Source of the DNA: Syntrophomonas sp. UBA1368
GTDB lineage: Bacteria > Bacillota > Syntrophomonadia > Syntrophomonadales > Syntrophomonadaceae
Assembly (NCBI GenBank): GCA_002305965.1
Contig: DBRM01000079.1
Coordinates: 29,626 to 76,776, forward strand
DNA length: 47,151 bases
Reading direction: 5' to 3'
The notes beneath the pieces are model-generated. The model did not search any database. It was not told where the DNA came from and saw only the letters and a list, made by a program, of their open reading frames with translations. Below, piece after piece: positions 1-8,687 of this stretch. Both the position numbers and the translations under genes were made by a program. Positions within the stretch are counted from its first letter, which is position 1. Each line of letters begins with the position of its first letter.

Positions 1-3000
1 GGCACAGGAATATCAAATATTGTTGGTACTTTGACTTTTCCCGGTGATGTTAATTATTTGATCCTTAATAAGGCGATCAACCTGATGTTAAAAAGTAACG
101 AGGGAATGCGCTTGAGAATTATTGAGGATGCGATCGGTGCCCGGCAATATATAGCTGACTTTGAAGAAAAAGAGTTCGATTTCTTAGATTTCAGCGACAA
201 GGACGGGTGGGTCGGATTTCAAGACTGGATCGATGAAGAACGCAAAATTCCTATCAATGCTATTAATTCGGATCTCTACAACTTTATCATGATTAAGATT
301 TCAAATCAGGAAGGCGGTTTTTTAGCCAAGGCTCACCATACAATCGTTGATGCCTGGACAATGATCTTAATGGGCAATCAAATCAGCGAATACTATTTAA
401 AACTGAAAGAGGGTATTACTCCGGCTATTTACCAACTTCCATCATATATTGATTATATAAAATCAGAGAAAGAATATGAAGAATCAGCTGATTTTGCCGA
501 CAGTAAATTATTTTGGCTCAAAAAGTTTGAAACCATTCCTGATGTGACTACCTTAAAACCAAATAAAAAACTGTTTGCATCTTGTGAAGCTTCCCGCAAG
601 ACTTTTACTATTTCCAGGGAACTAACTACCAATTTATATCAATTTGCTGAAAATTTTGGGGTCTCGGTATTCGTGATCTTATTATCCATGCTAACTATTT
701 ATTTACATCGGGTGCTGGATAAAACAGATATTGTTGTTGGGACACCGTTGCTGAACAGGGCGACAGTTAAAGAAAAATTAACCATCGGTATGTTTATAGA
801 AACAATTCCAATCCGGCTCCAAATTGACAATGATTTGGATTTTGAATCCTATATTCTTAAAGTAATGGATGAATGGCGGCAAATGAGAAAACATAGATAT
901 CCATATAATTTGCTGCTGGAAGACATCCGCCAAAGGCAAAAACTCACTTCCAATCTTTATGATATTATGATCGATTATCAAAATGTGAAATTTGATATTG
1001 ATCAGTCTATTAAACCGAAACCATATTTCAGCGGAAGCGAAGCCAATTCACTTTGTCTTCACATAAGTGACAGAGAGAATAGCGGCCAATTAAACTTCGA
1101 TATTGATTATCAGATTGACTTATTTTCCGAGGTAGAAATTGTTGCTATTTTTAATCATCTAATCACACTCTTAGGTGATGCTTTAAAGAATCCCTCAAAA
1201 AAGATAATGCAATTGGAATTAATGAATTCCCGTGACAGGGACTATATTCTATATGAACTTAACAATACTTGTCATCTTCCTCTGGCCATAAGCAAAACCA
1301 TTCATAAGCTTTTTGAAGAGCAGGTCATAAAAACTCCCAACCATATCGCTGTAATCGATAATCATACGAAAATATCCTACGCAGAATTAAATGCATCCGC
1401 CAATCGCCTGGCCAGAGTTTTACGTGCCAAAGGAGTAAAATCCGGCAGTATTGTTGGAGTACTCGCAGATCGTTCCCATGAAATAGCCGTAATTATTTTG
1501 GCAATTTTAAAAGCCGGCGGCGCCTACCTGCCATTGGACCCACATTATCCGCCTAACAGAATGAATTTTATACTCCAGGATAGCAAGGCAGAATTGCTGA
1601 TATTGCAGAAGCATTTTATGGATCAAATATTCCATTGTCCTAAGCTGGTATTAGAGGATACTGCGCAGCTGTCTCATGATGGATCAGACTTAACAAATAT
1701 CAATAATTCATCAGATTTGGCCTATATCCTATATACCTCAGGATCAACAGGGGTACCTAAGGGTGTAATGGTCGAACACAAATCAGTGTGCAATTTTTTT
1801 GCCGCCATGGCTGAGCAGGTCGATTTACCTGGGAAAACTATTCTTTCTGTAACAAACGTTACCTTTGATATCTTTGTTTTCGAAATGCTCCTGCCCCTGG
1901 TAAATGGTCTCACCGTAGTAATCGCCGATGACGAGCAGCAGCTCGTACCTATGGCATTAAACAAGTTGATATTAGAAAATGGCGTGAATATTATCCAGAC
2001 CACACCTTCAAGAATGAATCTGATCCTGATGGATAAAAGTTCTCAGGAAGCACTAAAAAATGTTACTGATATTGTGTTAGGCGGTGAAGCATTTTCAGAA
2101 ACCCTGCTCAAAAAATTAAAGGATATTACTAAAGCACGGATCTTTAATGGTTATGGTCCAACTGAAGCTACGGTTTATACTACCTTTAAGGAGCTCACAA
2201 ACCATTACAATATTACCATCGGCCGTCCAGTTGCAAACGTTAAGGTGTATGTACTTGACAAGAATATGACTCCATTGCCGGTAAATGTTCCGGGGGAATT
2301 ATATATTGGCGGCGAAGGTTTAGCGAAAGGCTATCTGAACCGACCGGAATTAAACCAGGAAAAATTTCTGCCCAGTCCATTTCAAGAGGGGGAACGGTTA
2401 TATCGTACCGGCGATCTGGTTAAATGGACTTTCGATGGAGAACTGGAATTTCTAGGCAGAATGGACTTTCAGGTCAAAATCAGAGGCTATCGAATCGAGT
2501 TAGGCGAGATCGAAAATATCCTTATGCAGCATACCCATATTATCGATACTGCGGTACTTGCTCAGACCGCAGAAAATGGAGACCAATATTTAAGTGCTTA
2601 TATTGTTGCCGAAAAACCAATTCCCACTACTGAATTAAGACAATATCTTTCCCAATCGCTGCCTGCTTATATGATTCCCTCTTCCTTTGTTTTCTTAAAG
2701 GAACTGCCCCTGAATGCCAATGGTAAAGTATGCCGGAATACTCTTATGAAAATCCAAACTGATGATACGAAAAGAACAGTCCCCTATGCAAAGGCTCGCA
2801 ATGAAGTAGACTCAATATTAATAAAAAATTGGACTGAGGTCCTGGATTACAAAAAAATAGGTATTGATGACAATTTTTTTGATATTGGCGGAGATTCATT
2901 AAAAATTGTAAGATTACTGGTGTCTTTTTTACCCTTCAATTGGGATCTAACGGCAAGGGACTTTTATAAATATCAAACCATACGAAATCTATCCGATAAA

Positions 3001-4275
3001 ATCCGCGGTGTTAATGATAAAGAAAGCTGGCAAGAGGGTATAAATCACCATCCAGCGGAAATTTATTGCGCTCACAATATTGATGAAATTCATGTCAGCG
3101 CAAACCGAAAAGAAATGAGGAAAATCCTTTTAACTGGTGCAACTGGTTATTTAGGAGCACATATTCTCAAAGAATTACTGATTACTACAGATGCACAAAT
3201 ATATTGCCTGGTCAGAAGCAGCAGCCGTGAAAAAGCTGCCCACAGGCTGCTCAATATTTTGAGCTTTTACTTTCCTGATAACTTTAGCAACGAGCTCGAT
3301 CGGAGAATTAAAGTGATAAAAGGAGATCTGGCTTCGGACAACTTCGGCTTATCTGAACAACAATACAATTCAATAGGAAGACAGGTCGACACGGTCATCC
3401 ATACAGCTGCTAAAGTAAGGCACTACGGAGGTTATGCCGATTTCGAGACAATTAATGTACTGGGTACCAAACGCATCGTGAACTTTTGCCTTACTTTTAA
3501 GCAGAAGCTGCATTACATTTCTACTACCAGTGTATCAGGCCGGTATTTGGTCAAACAAGATCTGGGTGATGCGGTCTTCTCTGAAAATGACTTCTTTATT
3601 GGGCAGCACTATTATGAAAATGTATATGTAAGAAGTAAGTTTGAGGCCGAGAATATCATACTCTCGGCTATGAATGATGGTCTTACCGCTACGATCTATA
3701 GAGTTGGTATGCTATCAGGCAGATATTCAGATGGTCATTTCCAGGCCAATATTCAGGACAATGGTTTGTATAACCGGATGAAATCAGTTATTCTGCTGCG
3801 TGCTATTCCGGAAGATCTATTGAAACAGGAACTCGAATATACCCCTGTGGATTATTGCAGCCGTGCTATAATCTTATTAGCGAAAATAAATGAAAACAAA
3901 AACAAAATATTTCATATTTTTAATGATAAAATGATCTTGGTTTCTCAGTTCATCGAAGCTTCAAAGCTTTGTGGTTTTGATATCCAAATTCAAGATGCAG
4001 GTTCATTTAATGATTATCTGAAAAAAATCATTTGCGATCGTGAAAATACATGGGCTCTGACAGGTATTATCAATGATCTTAACCTGACTAAAACGATTGG
4101 CTTGCAGCATTCTCCAGAGATTGCATCCGAAATTACTTGTCAATATTTACAACAGCTGGGGTTTAAGTGGCCGGATATTGATTTACCGTATTTGATTAAA
4201 GTTATAAATTATATGGAATCAATAGGTTTTTTAAAGAAAAATTTCGATACACAAGAAAAAGATATTTTGGCTTAA
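1..4275 (+). CDS. Nonribosomal peptide synthetase, C-A-T-reductase module (5' end outside window)
   Basis: The frame is open from base 1 and the first residues already read as condensation-domain sequence, so the true start lies upstream. Counting from a TTG at 31, the condensation motif HHTIVDAW is at about 102-109. An adenylation domain follows at about 430-930 with YTSGSTGVPKG, NGYGPTEAT and the A10 lysine in NGKV. A carrier domain has DDNFFDIGGDSL (Ser about 956). From about 1030 there is a thioester-reductase domain with GATGYLG and the YVRSK (YxxxK) dehydrogenase motif. Reductase-ended synthetases release the peptide as an aldehyde or alcohol instead of an acid. By-eye alignment with GrsA gives a specificity code near D-I-F-Q-V-G-G-V-Y-K, which I do not assign to an amino acid. 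The C domain implies at least one earlier module or partner. The GGDEF gene follows after 28 bp without a terminator, so co-transcription is likely. Confidence 0.93.
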   Translation, partial: GTGISNIVGTLTFPGDVNYLILNKAINLMLKSNEGMRLRIIEDAIGARQYIADFEEKEFDFLDFSDKDGWVGFQDWIDEERKIPINAINSDLYNFIMIKISNQEGGFLAKAHHTIVDAWTMILMGNQISEYYLKLKEGITPAIYQLPSYIDYIKSEKEYEESADFADSKLFWLKKFETIPDVTTLKPNKKLFASCEASRKTFTISRELTTNLYQFAENFGVSVFVILLSMLTIYLHRVLDKTDIVVGTPLLNRATVKEKLTIGMFIETIPIRLQIDNDLDFESYILKVMDEWRQMRKHRYPYNLLLEDIRQRQKLTSNLYDIMIDYQNVKFDIDQSIKPKPYFSGSEANSLCLHISDRENSGQLNFDIDYQIDLFSEVEIVAIFNHLITLLGDALKNPSKKIMQLELMNSRDRDYILYELNNTCHLPLAISKTIHKLFEEQVIKTPNHIAVIDNHTKISYAELNASANRLARVLRAKGVKSGSIVGVLADRSHEIAVIILAILKAGGAYLPLDPHYPPNRMNFILQDSKAELLILQKHFMDQIFHCPKLVLEDTAQLSHDGSDLTNINNSSDLAYILYTSGSTGVPKGVMVEHKSVCNFFAAMAEQVDLPGKTILSVTNVTFDIFVFEMLLPLVNGLTVVIADDEQQLVPMALNKLILENGVNIIQTTPSRMNLILMDKSSQEALKNVTDIVLGGEAFSETLLKKLKDITKARIFNGYGPTEATVYTTFKELTNHYNITIGRPVANVKVYVLDKNMTPLPVNVPGELYIGGEGLAKGYLNRPELNQEKFLPSPFQEGERLYRTGDLVKWTFDGELEFLGRMDFQVKIRGYRIELGEIENILMQHTHIIDTAVLAQTAENGDQYLSAYIVAEKPIPTTELRQYLSQSLPAYMIPSSFVFLKELPLNANGKVCRNTLMKIQTDDTKRTVPYAKARNEVDSILIKNWTEVLDYKKIGIDDNFFDIGGDSLKIVRLLVSFLPFNWDLTARDFYKYQTIRNLSDKIRGVNDKESWQEGINHHPAEIYCAHNIDEIHVSANRKEMRKILLTGATGYLGAHILKELLITTDAQIYCLVRSSSREKAAHRLLNILSFYFPDNFSNELDRRIKVIKGDLASDNFGLSEQQYNSIGRQVDTVIHTAAKVRHYGGYADFETINVLGTKRIVNFCLTFKQKLHYISTTSVSGRYLVKQDLGDAVFSENDFFIGQHYYENVYVRSKFEAENIILSAMNDGLTATIYRVGMLSGRYSDGHFQANIQDNGLYNRMKSVILLRAIPEDLLKQELEYTPVDYCSRAIILLAKINENKNKIFHIFNDKMILVSQFIEASKLCGFDIQIQDAGSFNDYLKKIICDRENTWALTGIINDLNLTKTIGLQHSPEIASEITCQYLQQLGFKWPDIDLPYLIKVINYMESIGFLKKNFDTQEKDILA

Positions 4276-4303
4276 AGGAAAATTTATTATTAGGGAGAGG
4301 CCT

Positions 4304-6094
4304 GTGAAGATATTTGATAATTTAATTTCACCTGCTTATTATATGAACCCAGAACGGATCGAATTTAAAAAGGAACAATATTATTCCAGTTTAGTTGTTG
4401 CTCAAGTTTTTGCCATTCTGTTCATCGTAGCTGAAGCGATCCTGGTTATTATTTTAAATTATCCTCATAAGCAAAACATGGAACTGGGCTATATATACCG
4501 CAATTATTTATATGCCGCCATCATCTTTGTGCAAATTCTTTTTCTGCTATTAATCCGAATCAATAATCCAAAGCAACCTGAAAACATAACTTTTTATCAT
4601 CAGGTACTGGTTATTGGGGACACCTTATTCTTACTCTGCTGGGCAGCTGCTCTTTCCAGCGTTGACCAGTTGATCCATGGTGATATCTCTGTTTATATTA
4701 TTGGGTGTTTCACCGTTGCAGCTTCAATGAGACTATTTCCAATTCAATCATTACTCGTTTTTGCTACTTCTTTTTTGGTTTTTATATCTGGCGTTGTTCA
4801 TTTTCAAACCGACCCGGCAAGACTTACCGCTCATTATGTGAATGGTTCTTTATTAGTGATTATGGCTCTGGTGGTTTCCCTGATCTTGTACAGAATGAGG
4901 GCGAGGGATTTCTCTTCAAGAAAAGCAGTTGAAGAGCAAAAGGCTGAAATGGAAAGAAGAGTAATTGAAAGAACTGCTGACCTTGCTGCTGCCAACGAGG
5001 AATTAAAGGCTGAGGTCATAGAAAGAAAAACCGCCGAAGAAAAAATGGCATATTTCAGTTTACATGACGCATTGACCGGTTTATATAATCGTACATTTTT
5101 CGAACAAGAGATGCGCCGTTTATCTGATAACCGTATGGGCAAAGTGGGATTGATCATGTGTGATGTGGATGGTTTAAAACTCATCAATGATTCGATGGGA
5201 CATGATAATGGCGATTCTTTATTAGTCGCTACTGCCAATCTAATCAAGAAATGCTTCCGATCCTCTGATATTGTAGCGCGAGTCGGCGGAGACGAATTCG
5301 CTGTGCTCCTGCCGAATTGTTCAGCAGAACTTTTGGAAAATGCTTATAACCGCCTTCAGAAGTCAGCCAATCAATCCGAGCTATCCTGGCAGGGACTCCC
5401 CTTAAGTTTATCAATCGGTACCGCTTTACGGACTGATCCTTCCGTTCCGTTGACCGAAATCTATAAAGAAGCTGATAATAATATGTACCGCCAGAAGCTA
5501 TACCGCAGTCAGAGTGCCCGCAGCGCGATTGTCCAGACTTTGATGAAAGCTCTGGAGGCGCGGGATTTCATTACCGAAGGTCATGCGGAAAGGCTGCAGG
5601 TCATGGTCGCTGATTTAGGCAATAAACTGGGACTGACCGAAAGGAATATAGTAGACCTGAGACTTTTTGCTCAATTTCATGATATCGGTAAAGTAGGTTT
5701 ACCCGACAGAATCCTGTTTAAACCGAAACCGTTAACGCAAGAGGAGCGCAAGGAAATGCAGCGCCATTCAGAAATTGGTCACAGGATCGCCTTATCCGCT
5801 CCTGATTTAGTCCATATCGCTGACTGGATCTTAAAGCACCATGAGTGGTGGAACGGTTCCGGTTATCCTTTGGGTTTGGTGCGATATGATATTCCGCTGG
5901 AATGCCGTATATTATCAGTGGCAGATGCTTATGACGCCATGACCAGCAACCGCCCTTATCGTCATGCGATTTCCAAGGAGGAAGCGATAGCCGAATTAAA
6001 ACGCTGTTCTGGCATACAATTTGATCCTTTTGTACTTGAGCAGTTCATTGAAATGCTGGAAGAACACCAAAAGGATGAATCATCTGCTTCTTGA
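4304..6094 (+). CDS. Membrane GGDEF + HD-GYP cyclic-di-GMP turnover protein
   Basis: The 596-residue protein has six hydrophobic segments (about 25-195), a charged linker helix that is probably coiled coil (about 200-245), a GGDEF domain (about 250-395) and an HD-GYP domain (about 405-590). GGDEF is intact (RVGGDEFAVLL), and the inhibitory-site RxxD lies five residues before it (RSSD). The HD-GYP signature is also present (FHDIGKVGLPDR, then HHEWWNGSGYP). Synthesis and hydrolysis of cyclic di-GMP are therefore both possible; which one dominates cannot be told from sequence. The start is GTG, with GGGAGAGG just upstream. It sits 28 bp after the NRPS and is followed by a clear terminator, so the two genes probably share an operon. 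The membrane part is of no sensor family that I recognise. Confidence 0.93.
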   Translation: MKIFDNLISPAYYMNPERIEFKKEQYYSSLVVAQVFAILFIVAEAILVIILNYPHKQNMELGYIYRNYLYAAIIFVQILFLLLIRINNPKQPENITFYHQVLVIGDTLFLLCWAAALSSVDQLIHGDISVYIIGCFTVAASMRLFPIQSLLVFATSFLVFISGVVHFQTDPARLTAHYVNGSLLVIMALVVSLILYRMRARDFSSRKAVEEQKAEMERRVIERTADLAAANEELKAEVIERKTAEEKMAYFSLHDALTGLYNRTFFEQEMRRLSDNRMGKVGLIMCDVDGLKLINDSMGHDNGDSLLVATANLIKKCFRSSDIVARVGGDEFAVLLPNCSAELLENAYNRLQKSANQSELSWQGLPLSLSIGTALRTDPSVPLTEIYKEADNNMYRQKLYRSQSARSAIVQTLMKALEARDFITEGHAERLQVMVADLGNKLGLTERNIVDLRLFAQFHDIGKVGLPDRILFKPKPLTQEERKEMQRHSEIGHRIALSAPDLVHIADWILKHHEWWNGSGYPLGLVRYDIPLECRILSVADAYDAMTSNRPYRHAISKEEAIAELKRCSGIQFDPFVLEQFIEMLEEHQKDESSAS

Positions 6095-6119
6095 ACCCCT
6101 CTTTAATTGATTTTATATG

Positions 6120-6147
6120 AACCTTCAGCGGTTGCTGAAGGTTTTTT
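6120..6147 (+). terminator. Rho-independent terminator after the NRPS/GGDEF operon
   Basis: A 10-bp perfect stem (AACCTTCAGC / GCTGAAGGTT) with a 4-base loop runs directly into a T6 tract. Confidence 0.9.
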
Positions 6148-6200
6148 CGTAATAATTTAATCAATTTTGTTAAAACCTATATCATGAAAGGAGGCAAGCT

Positions 6201-6416
6201 ATGAGAATTAGCGATCCCAATAAATTGGTGGGAAAAGTTATGGAAATCAAAACCGGCTCAGAACTAACGGAAGTAATTATCGATATTGGTGACCGTCCGG
6301 TTACTGCTACGATTACTGCAGGAGCTGCCGAAGCTCTGGATCTGCATAAAGGGGATGAAGTTTTTACGCTTTTTAAATCCACTGATGTAACCATCATTAA
6401 GGACACTAAACATTAA
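6201..6416 (+). CDS. Molbindin-like TOBE (Mop) domain protein
   Basis: A 71-residue protein made of one TOBE/Mop fold: NKLVGKVMEIKTGSELTEV, then VTATITAGAAEALDL and a final DVTIIKD strand. Mop proteins assemble into rings that bind molybdate or tungstate and act as a cytosolic store or buffer. The start is an ATG with AAAGGAGG seven bases upstream. It is monocistronic, lying between two terminators. A second molbindin (24204-24413) shares the K-G-K-V...VTKESAE-M/A-L layout, and fdhD is also in the window, which fits a cell that uses molybdo- or tungsto-enzymes such as formate dehydrogenase. Molybdate versus tungstate preference cannot be read from sequence. Confidence 0.85.
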   Translation: MRISDPNKLVGKVMEIKTGSELTEVIIDIGDRPVTATITAGAAEALDLHKGDEVFTLFKSTDVTIIKDTKH

Positions 6417-6431
6417 ATTTATGCAGTTCTC

Positions 6432-6480
6432 ATCCTGTTTGATATTTTAAATTTAAAATATTGAACAGGATATTTTTTTT
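6432..6480 (+). terminator. Terminator after the first molbindin
   Basis: A long stem (ATCCTGTTTGATATTTT paired with AAAATATTGAACAGGAT, allowing two G-U pairs) is followed by T8. The next 200 bases up to hbd hold no gene and no promoter I could place with confidence. Confidence 0.85.
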
Positions 6481-6681
6481 AGAAAGAGGATTTTGGTGAT
6501 CAAAAGTTAAATATCTAATGTATGGTAATAGTCTAAGATATTCTACACATCAAACTCACGTCATCTAAAGTTAGCGGTGAAGGTCACATAGGCAAAGTTA
6601 CGGGAGGTGATACGGAAACAATTCAATATCATAATCGCAGCATTTTATAAGATTTTAACTAAGACAGGAGGTATATAAAAC

Positions 6682-7539
6682 ATGGAGATCAATAAGATTG
6701 CAGTTCTGGGAGCCGGCACAATGGGCATGGGGATAGCCTGGGCAGTAGCCGGAGCAGGTAAAGAAGTAGTTCTTTATGATATCAAACAAGAGATCGTTGA
6801 TAAAACAATAGCCAGAATCGGCAAAGGGCTCGCCAAAGCCGAAGAAAAGGGGCAAGCCCCGGCCGGCGCAAAGGATTTCGTCCTGGGTAAAATAACCGGA
6901 ACTGAAAAAATGGAAGACCTGGCTGATGTAGATTTTGTAATTGAGTCTGTTGTAGAAAATATGGACATCAAAAAACAAGTCTATGCGAATCTCTCCAAGG
7001 TATTAAAACCTGAAGTTATAGTAGCTTCCAACACCTCTTCACTTTCCGTTACTGAAATTGCTGCTGTTTACCCTGATCCGACCAAGGTTGTGGGAATGCA
7101 TTTCTTCAATCCGGCTATGGTTATGGCATTGATTGAAGTTATCCCGGCAATCCAAACTTCAGAAGAAACTGTTGAAACCGTAATGGAACTTTCCAAGGCG
7201 CTTGGCAAAAAACCCATTAAAGTAAAAGAAGGTCCCGGCTTTGTTGTCAACCGGATCCTGATCCCGGGCATGAATGAAGCAGCCTTCATACTAATGGAAG
7301 GCCTGGCAACAGTGGAAGATATCGACAAAGCGATGAAACTGGGTGCAGGCTGGCCGATGGGTCCCTTCACACTGTGTGACATGGTAGGTATTGATATCGG
7401 CCTGGAAGTCTGTAACGTTCTGTTCAGAGAAACTGGAGATCCCAAATATCGTCCGGCTGGAATTCTGAAACAATACTATCGTGCTGGCTGGCTGGGAAGA
7501 AAAACCGGCCGTGGATTTTATGATTACAGCAAAAAATAA
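6682..7539 (+). CDS. hbd: 3-hydroxyacyl-CoA (3-hydroxybutyryl-CoA) dehydrogenase
   Basis: Reversible NAD(P)-dependent oxidation of 3-hydroxyacyl-CoA to 3-ketoacyl-CoA, a step of beta-oxidation or of butyrate formation. The 285 residues match the short single-function bacterial family (about 280). The Rossmann motif GAGTMGMGIAWAVAGAG is at 9-25, the catalytic histidine is in GMHFFNP (about 138), and PGFVVNRI marks the start of the C-terminal domain. ACAGGAGG lies upstream of the ATG. The crotonase gene begins 24 bp downstream and catalyses the neighbouring step, so the pair is an operon. No thiolase or acyl-CoA dehydrogenase is in the window, so the direction of flux and the chain-length range stay open. 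Confidence 0.95.
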   Translation: MEINKIAVLGAGTMGMGIAWAVAGAGKEVVLYDIKQEIVDKTIARIGKGLAKAEEKGQAPAGAKDFVLGKITGTEKMEDLADVDFVIESVVENMDIKKQVYANLSKVLKPEVIVASNTSSLSVTEIAAVYPDPTKVVGMHFFNPAMVMALIEVIPAIQTSEETVETVMELSKALGKKPIKVKEGPGFVVNRILIPGMNEAAFILMEGLATVEDIDKAMKLGAGWPMGPFTLCDMVGIDIGLEVCNVLFRETGDPKYRPAGILKQYYRAGWLGRKTGRGFYDYSKK

Positions 7540-7563
7540 TTGTGTATAAGGGGGAGAACGGGT

Positions 7564-8361
7564 ATGTCATATAGAGACCAGGAGTACAAAACCATTATTG
7601 TTACTTTTGAAGAACCCAACATTGGTATCATCCAAATCAACCGTCCAAAAGCATTCAATGCGGTCAATGAAACACTTTTGGATGAGACTTATGGCGTGCT
7701 TGAAGGCATGCATCTTGACCCGGAAGTCAGAGCTATCATTATTACCGGTAATGAAAATGCTTTTGCTGCCGGTGCTGACATCATGGCAGTGAAAGACTTT
7801 AACGCTTTCCAGGCACATGCATATATTGATAAAGTTCATAAAGTCTTATTCATGATGGAAGACAACAGCAAACCAATCATTGCTGCTATAAACGGTCTGG
7901 CACTGGGCGGCGGCCTGGAGCTGGTTATGGCTTGCGATATCAGGATTGCTGGGGAAGCGGCAACCTTCGGCATGCCGGAAATCAATCTCGGCATATTCCC
8001 AGGTGCAGGCGGAACCCAAAGGTTCCCGCGCAATGCTTCCATTTGCCAGGCAAAACTGCATATCTTCACTGGTGAATTCTTTGGGGCCGCCGTTGCTGAA
8101 AAGATAGGCCTTATCAATATGATCGTACCTCCGGCGGAAGTAATGGATCAGGCACGCAAAATGGCTAAGAAATTAGCCCGCAAATCACCAGTAGCTATGC
8201 GTTTTGCAAAACAAAACATCAATAATTCAATGAATGTAGATATTAAAGCCGGCTGCCAGGCAGAGCAAAAATCCTGGTCAATGCTGTTCTCAGGTACTGA
8301 CCAGAAGGAAGGCATGTATGCTTTTATTGAGAAGAGAAAAGCTACCTTTACCCAATTTTAA
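7564..8361 (+). CDS. crt: Enoyl-CoA hydratase / crotonase
   Basis: Hydrates enoyl-CoA (crotonyl-CoA) to 3-hydroxyacyl-CoA. The 265-residue crotonase fold shows the oxyanion-hole segment AFAAGADI and both catalytic glutamates, in LGGGLELVMACD and in PEINLGIFPGAGGTQR. I chose ATG 7564 because GGGGGAGAACGGGT provides a ribosome site before it. A TTG at 7540 would add MCIRGRTG, unlike family members, and would start inside the spacer directly after hbd. Translation ends cleanly at 8361 with the usual FIEKRKATF C-terminus. It is co-transcribed with hbd. Confidence 0.95.
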   Translation: MSYRDQEYKTIIVTFEEPNIGIIQINRPKAFNAVNETLLDETYGVLEGMHLDPEVRAIIITGNENAFAAGADIMAVKDFNAFQAHAYIDKVHKVLFMMEDNSKPIIAAINGLALGGGLELVMACDIRIAGEAATFGMPEINLGIFPGAGGTQRFPRNASICQAKLHIFTGEFFGAAVAEKIGLINMIVPPAEVMDQARKMAKKLARKSPVAMRFAKQNINNSMNVDIKAGCQAEQKSWSMLFSGTDQKEGMYAFIEKRKATFTQF

Positions 8362-8376
8362 TTAAACCGTTTGATC

Positions 8377-8458
8377 AGACTTAAATACATAAGTATGGCT
8401 TGGGATAACCACTCACTTATCCTACACTTAGCAATTTCATACCAAATGTTTTAAGTCT
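8377..8458 (+). other. Possible structured RNA segment in the crt 3' region
   Basis: A 9-bp inverted repeat (AGACTTAAA at 8377-8385, TTTAAGTCT at 8450-8458) encloses a smaller hairpin (GGATAA 8403-8408 / TTATCC 8417-8422). There is no coding signal. It may be a 3' UTR fold or chance; no known RNA family is recognised. With the terminator and palindrome below, this accounts for the whole 326-base gap between crt and pyk. Confidence 0.3.
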
Positions 8459-8481
8459 TGAGAAAATAATGATTAACAAAA

Positions 8482-8505
8482 AAGGGGGAGTCAAAACTCC
8501 CCCTT
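8482..8505. terminator. Convergent terminator between crt and pyk
   Basis: A perfect 9-bp stem (AAGGGGGAG / CTCCCCCTT) is flanked on its left by A6, which is a T-tract for minus-strand transcripts coming from pyk. The plus-strand side has only a weak T-tract, so it acts best for the dnaE-pfkA-pyk operon and possibly for both. Confidence 0.8.
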
Positions 8506-8563
8506 ATCATGTTAAAATCCTGACATACGGTTACATATCGCATAATGTTAACGCAGTTCTTTT

Positions 8564-8686
8564 CAGAGCGAGCAAAAATGGCTAAGAACAAGGCAACCGG
8601 AAGTTCCATGATTGAGGCGTACATAAGGTACGGCGATTGAATGGGACTTCCGGTTAACGCAGTTATTAGCCATTTTTGCCGCTCTG
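8564..8686. repeat. Large imperfect palindrome directly downstream of pyk
   Basis: Outer arms 8564-8585 and 8666-8686 are reverse complements except for one extra base. Inner arms 8595-8607 and 8643-8655 match with one mismatch (AACCGGAAGTTCC / GGGACTTCCGGTT). The centre (about 8608-8642) is a weaker palindrome around GTAC. A 12-bp direct copy, GTTAACGCAGTT, lies at 8547-8558 and 8653-8664. The right arm touches the pyk stop codon. It could fold into a roughly 120-nt hairpin in the pyk 3' UTR, or be a small non-autonomous mobile repeat. No transposase is encoded. Confidence 0.75.
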
Positions 8687-8687
8687 A

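Noticed and set aside
6570..6640. Possible cyclic-di-GMP (GEMM) riboswitch before hbd, from an AGGCAAAG string
   Set aside because: Only one short match is present; the paired GACGCAAAGC part and the stems are missing.
7540..7563. Upstream TTG start for crt
   Set aside because: It lies directly after the hbd stop and places the ribosome site inside the gene; ATG 7564 fits better.
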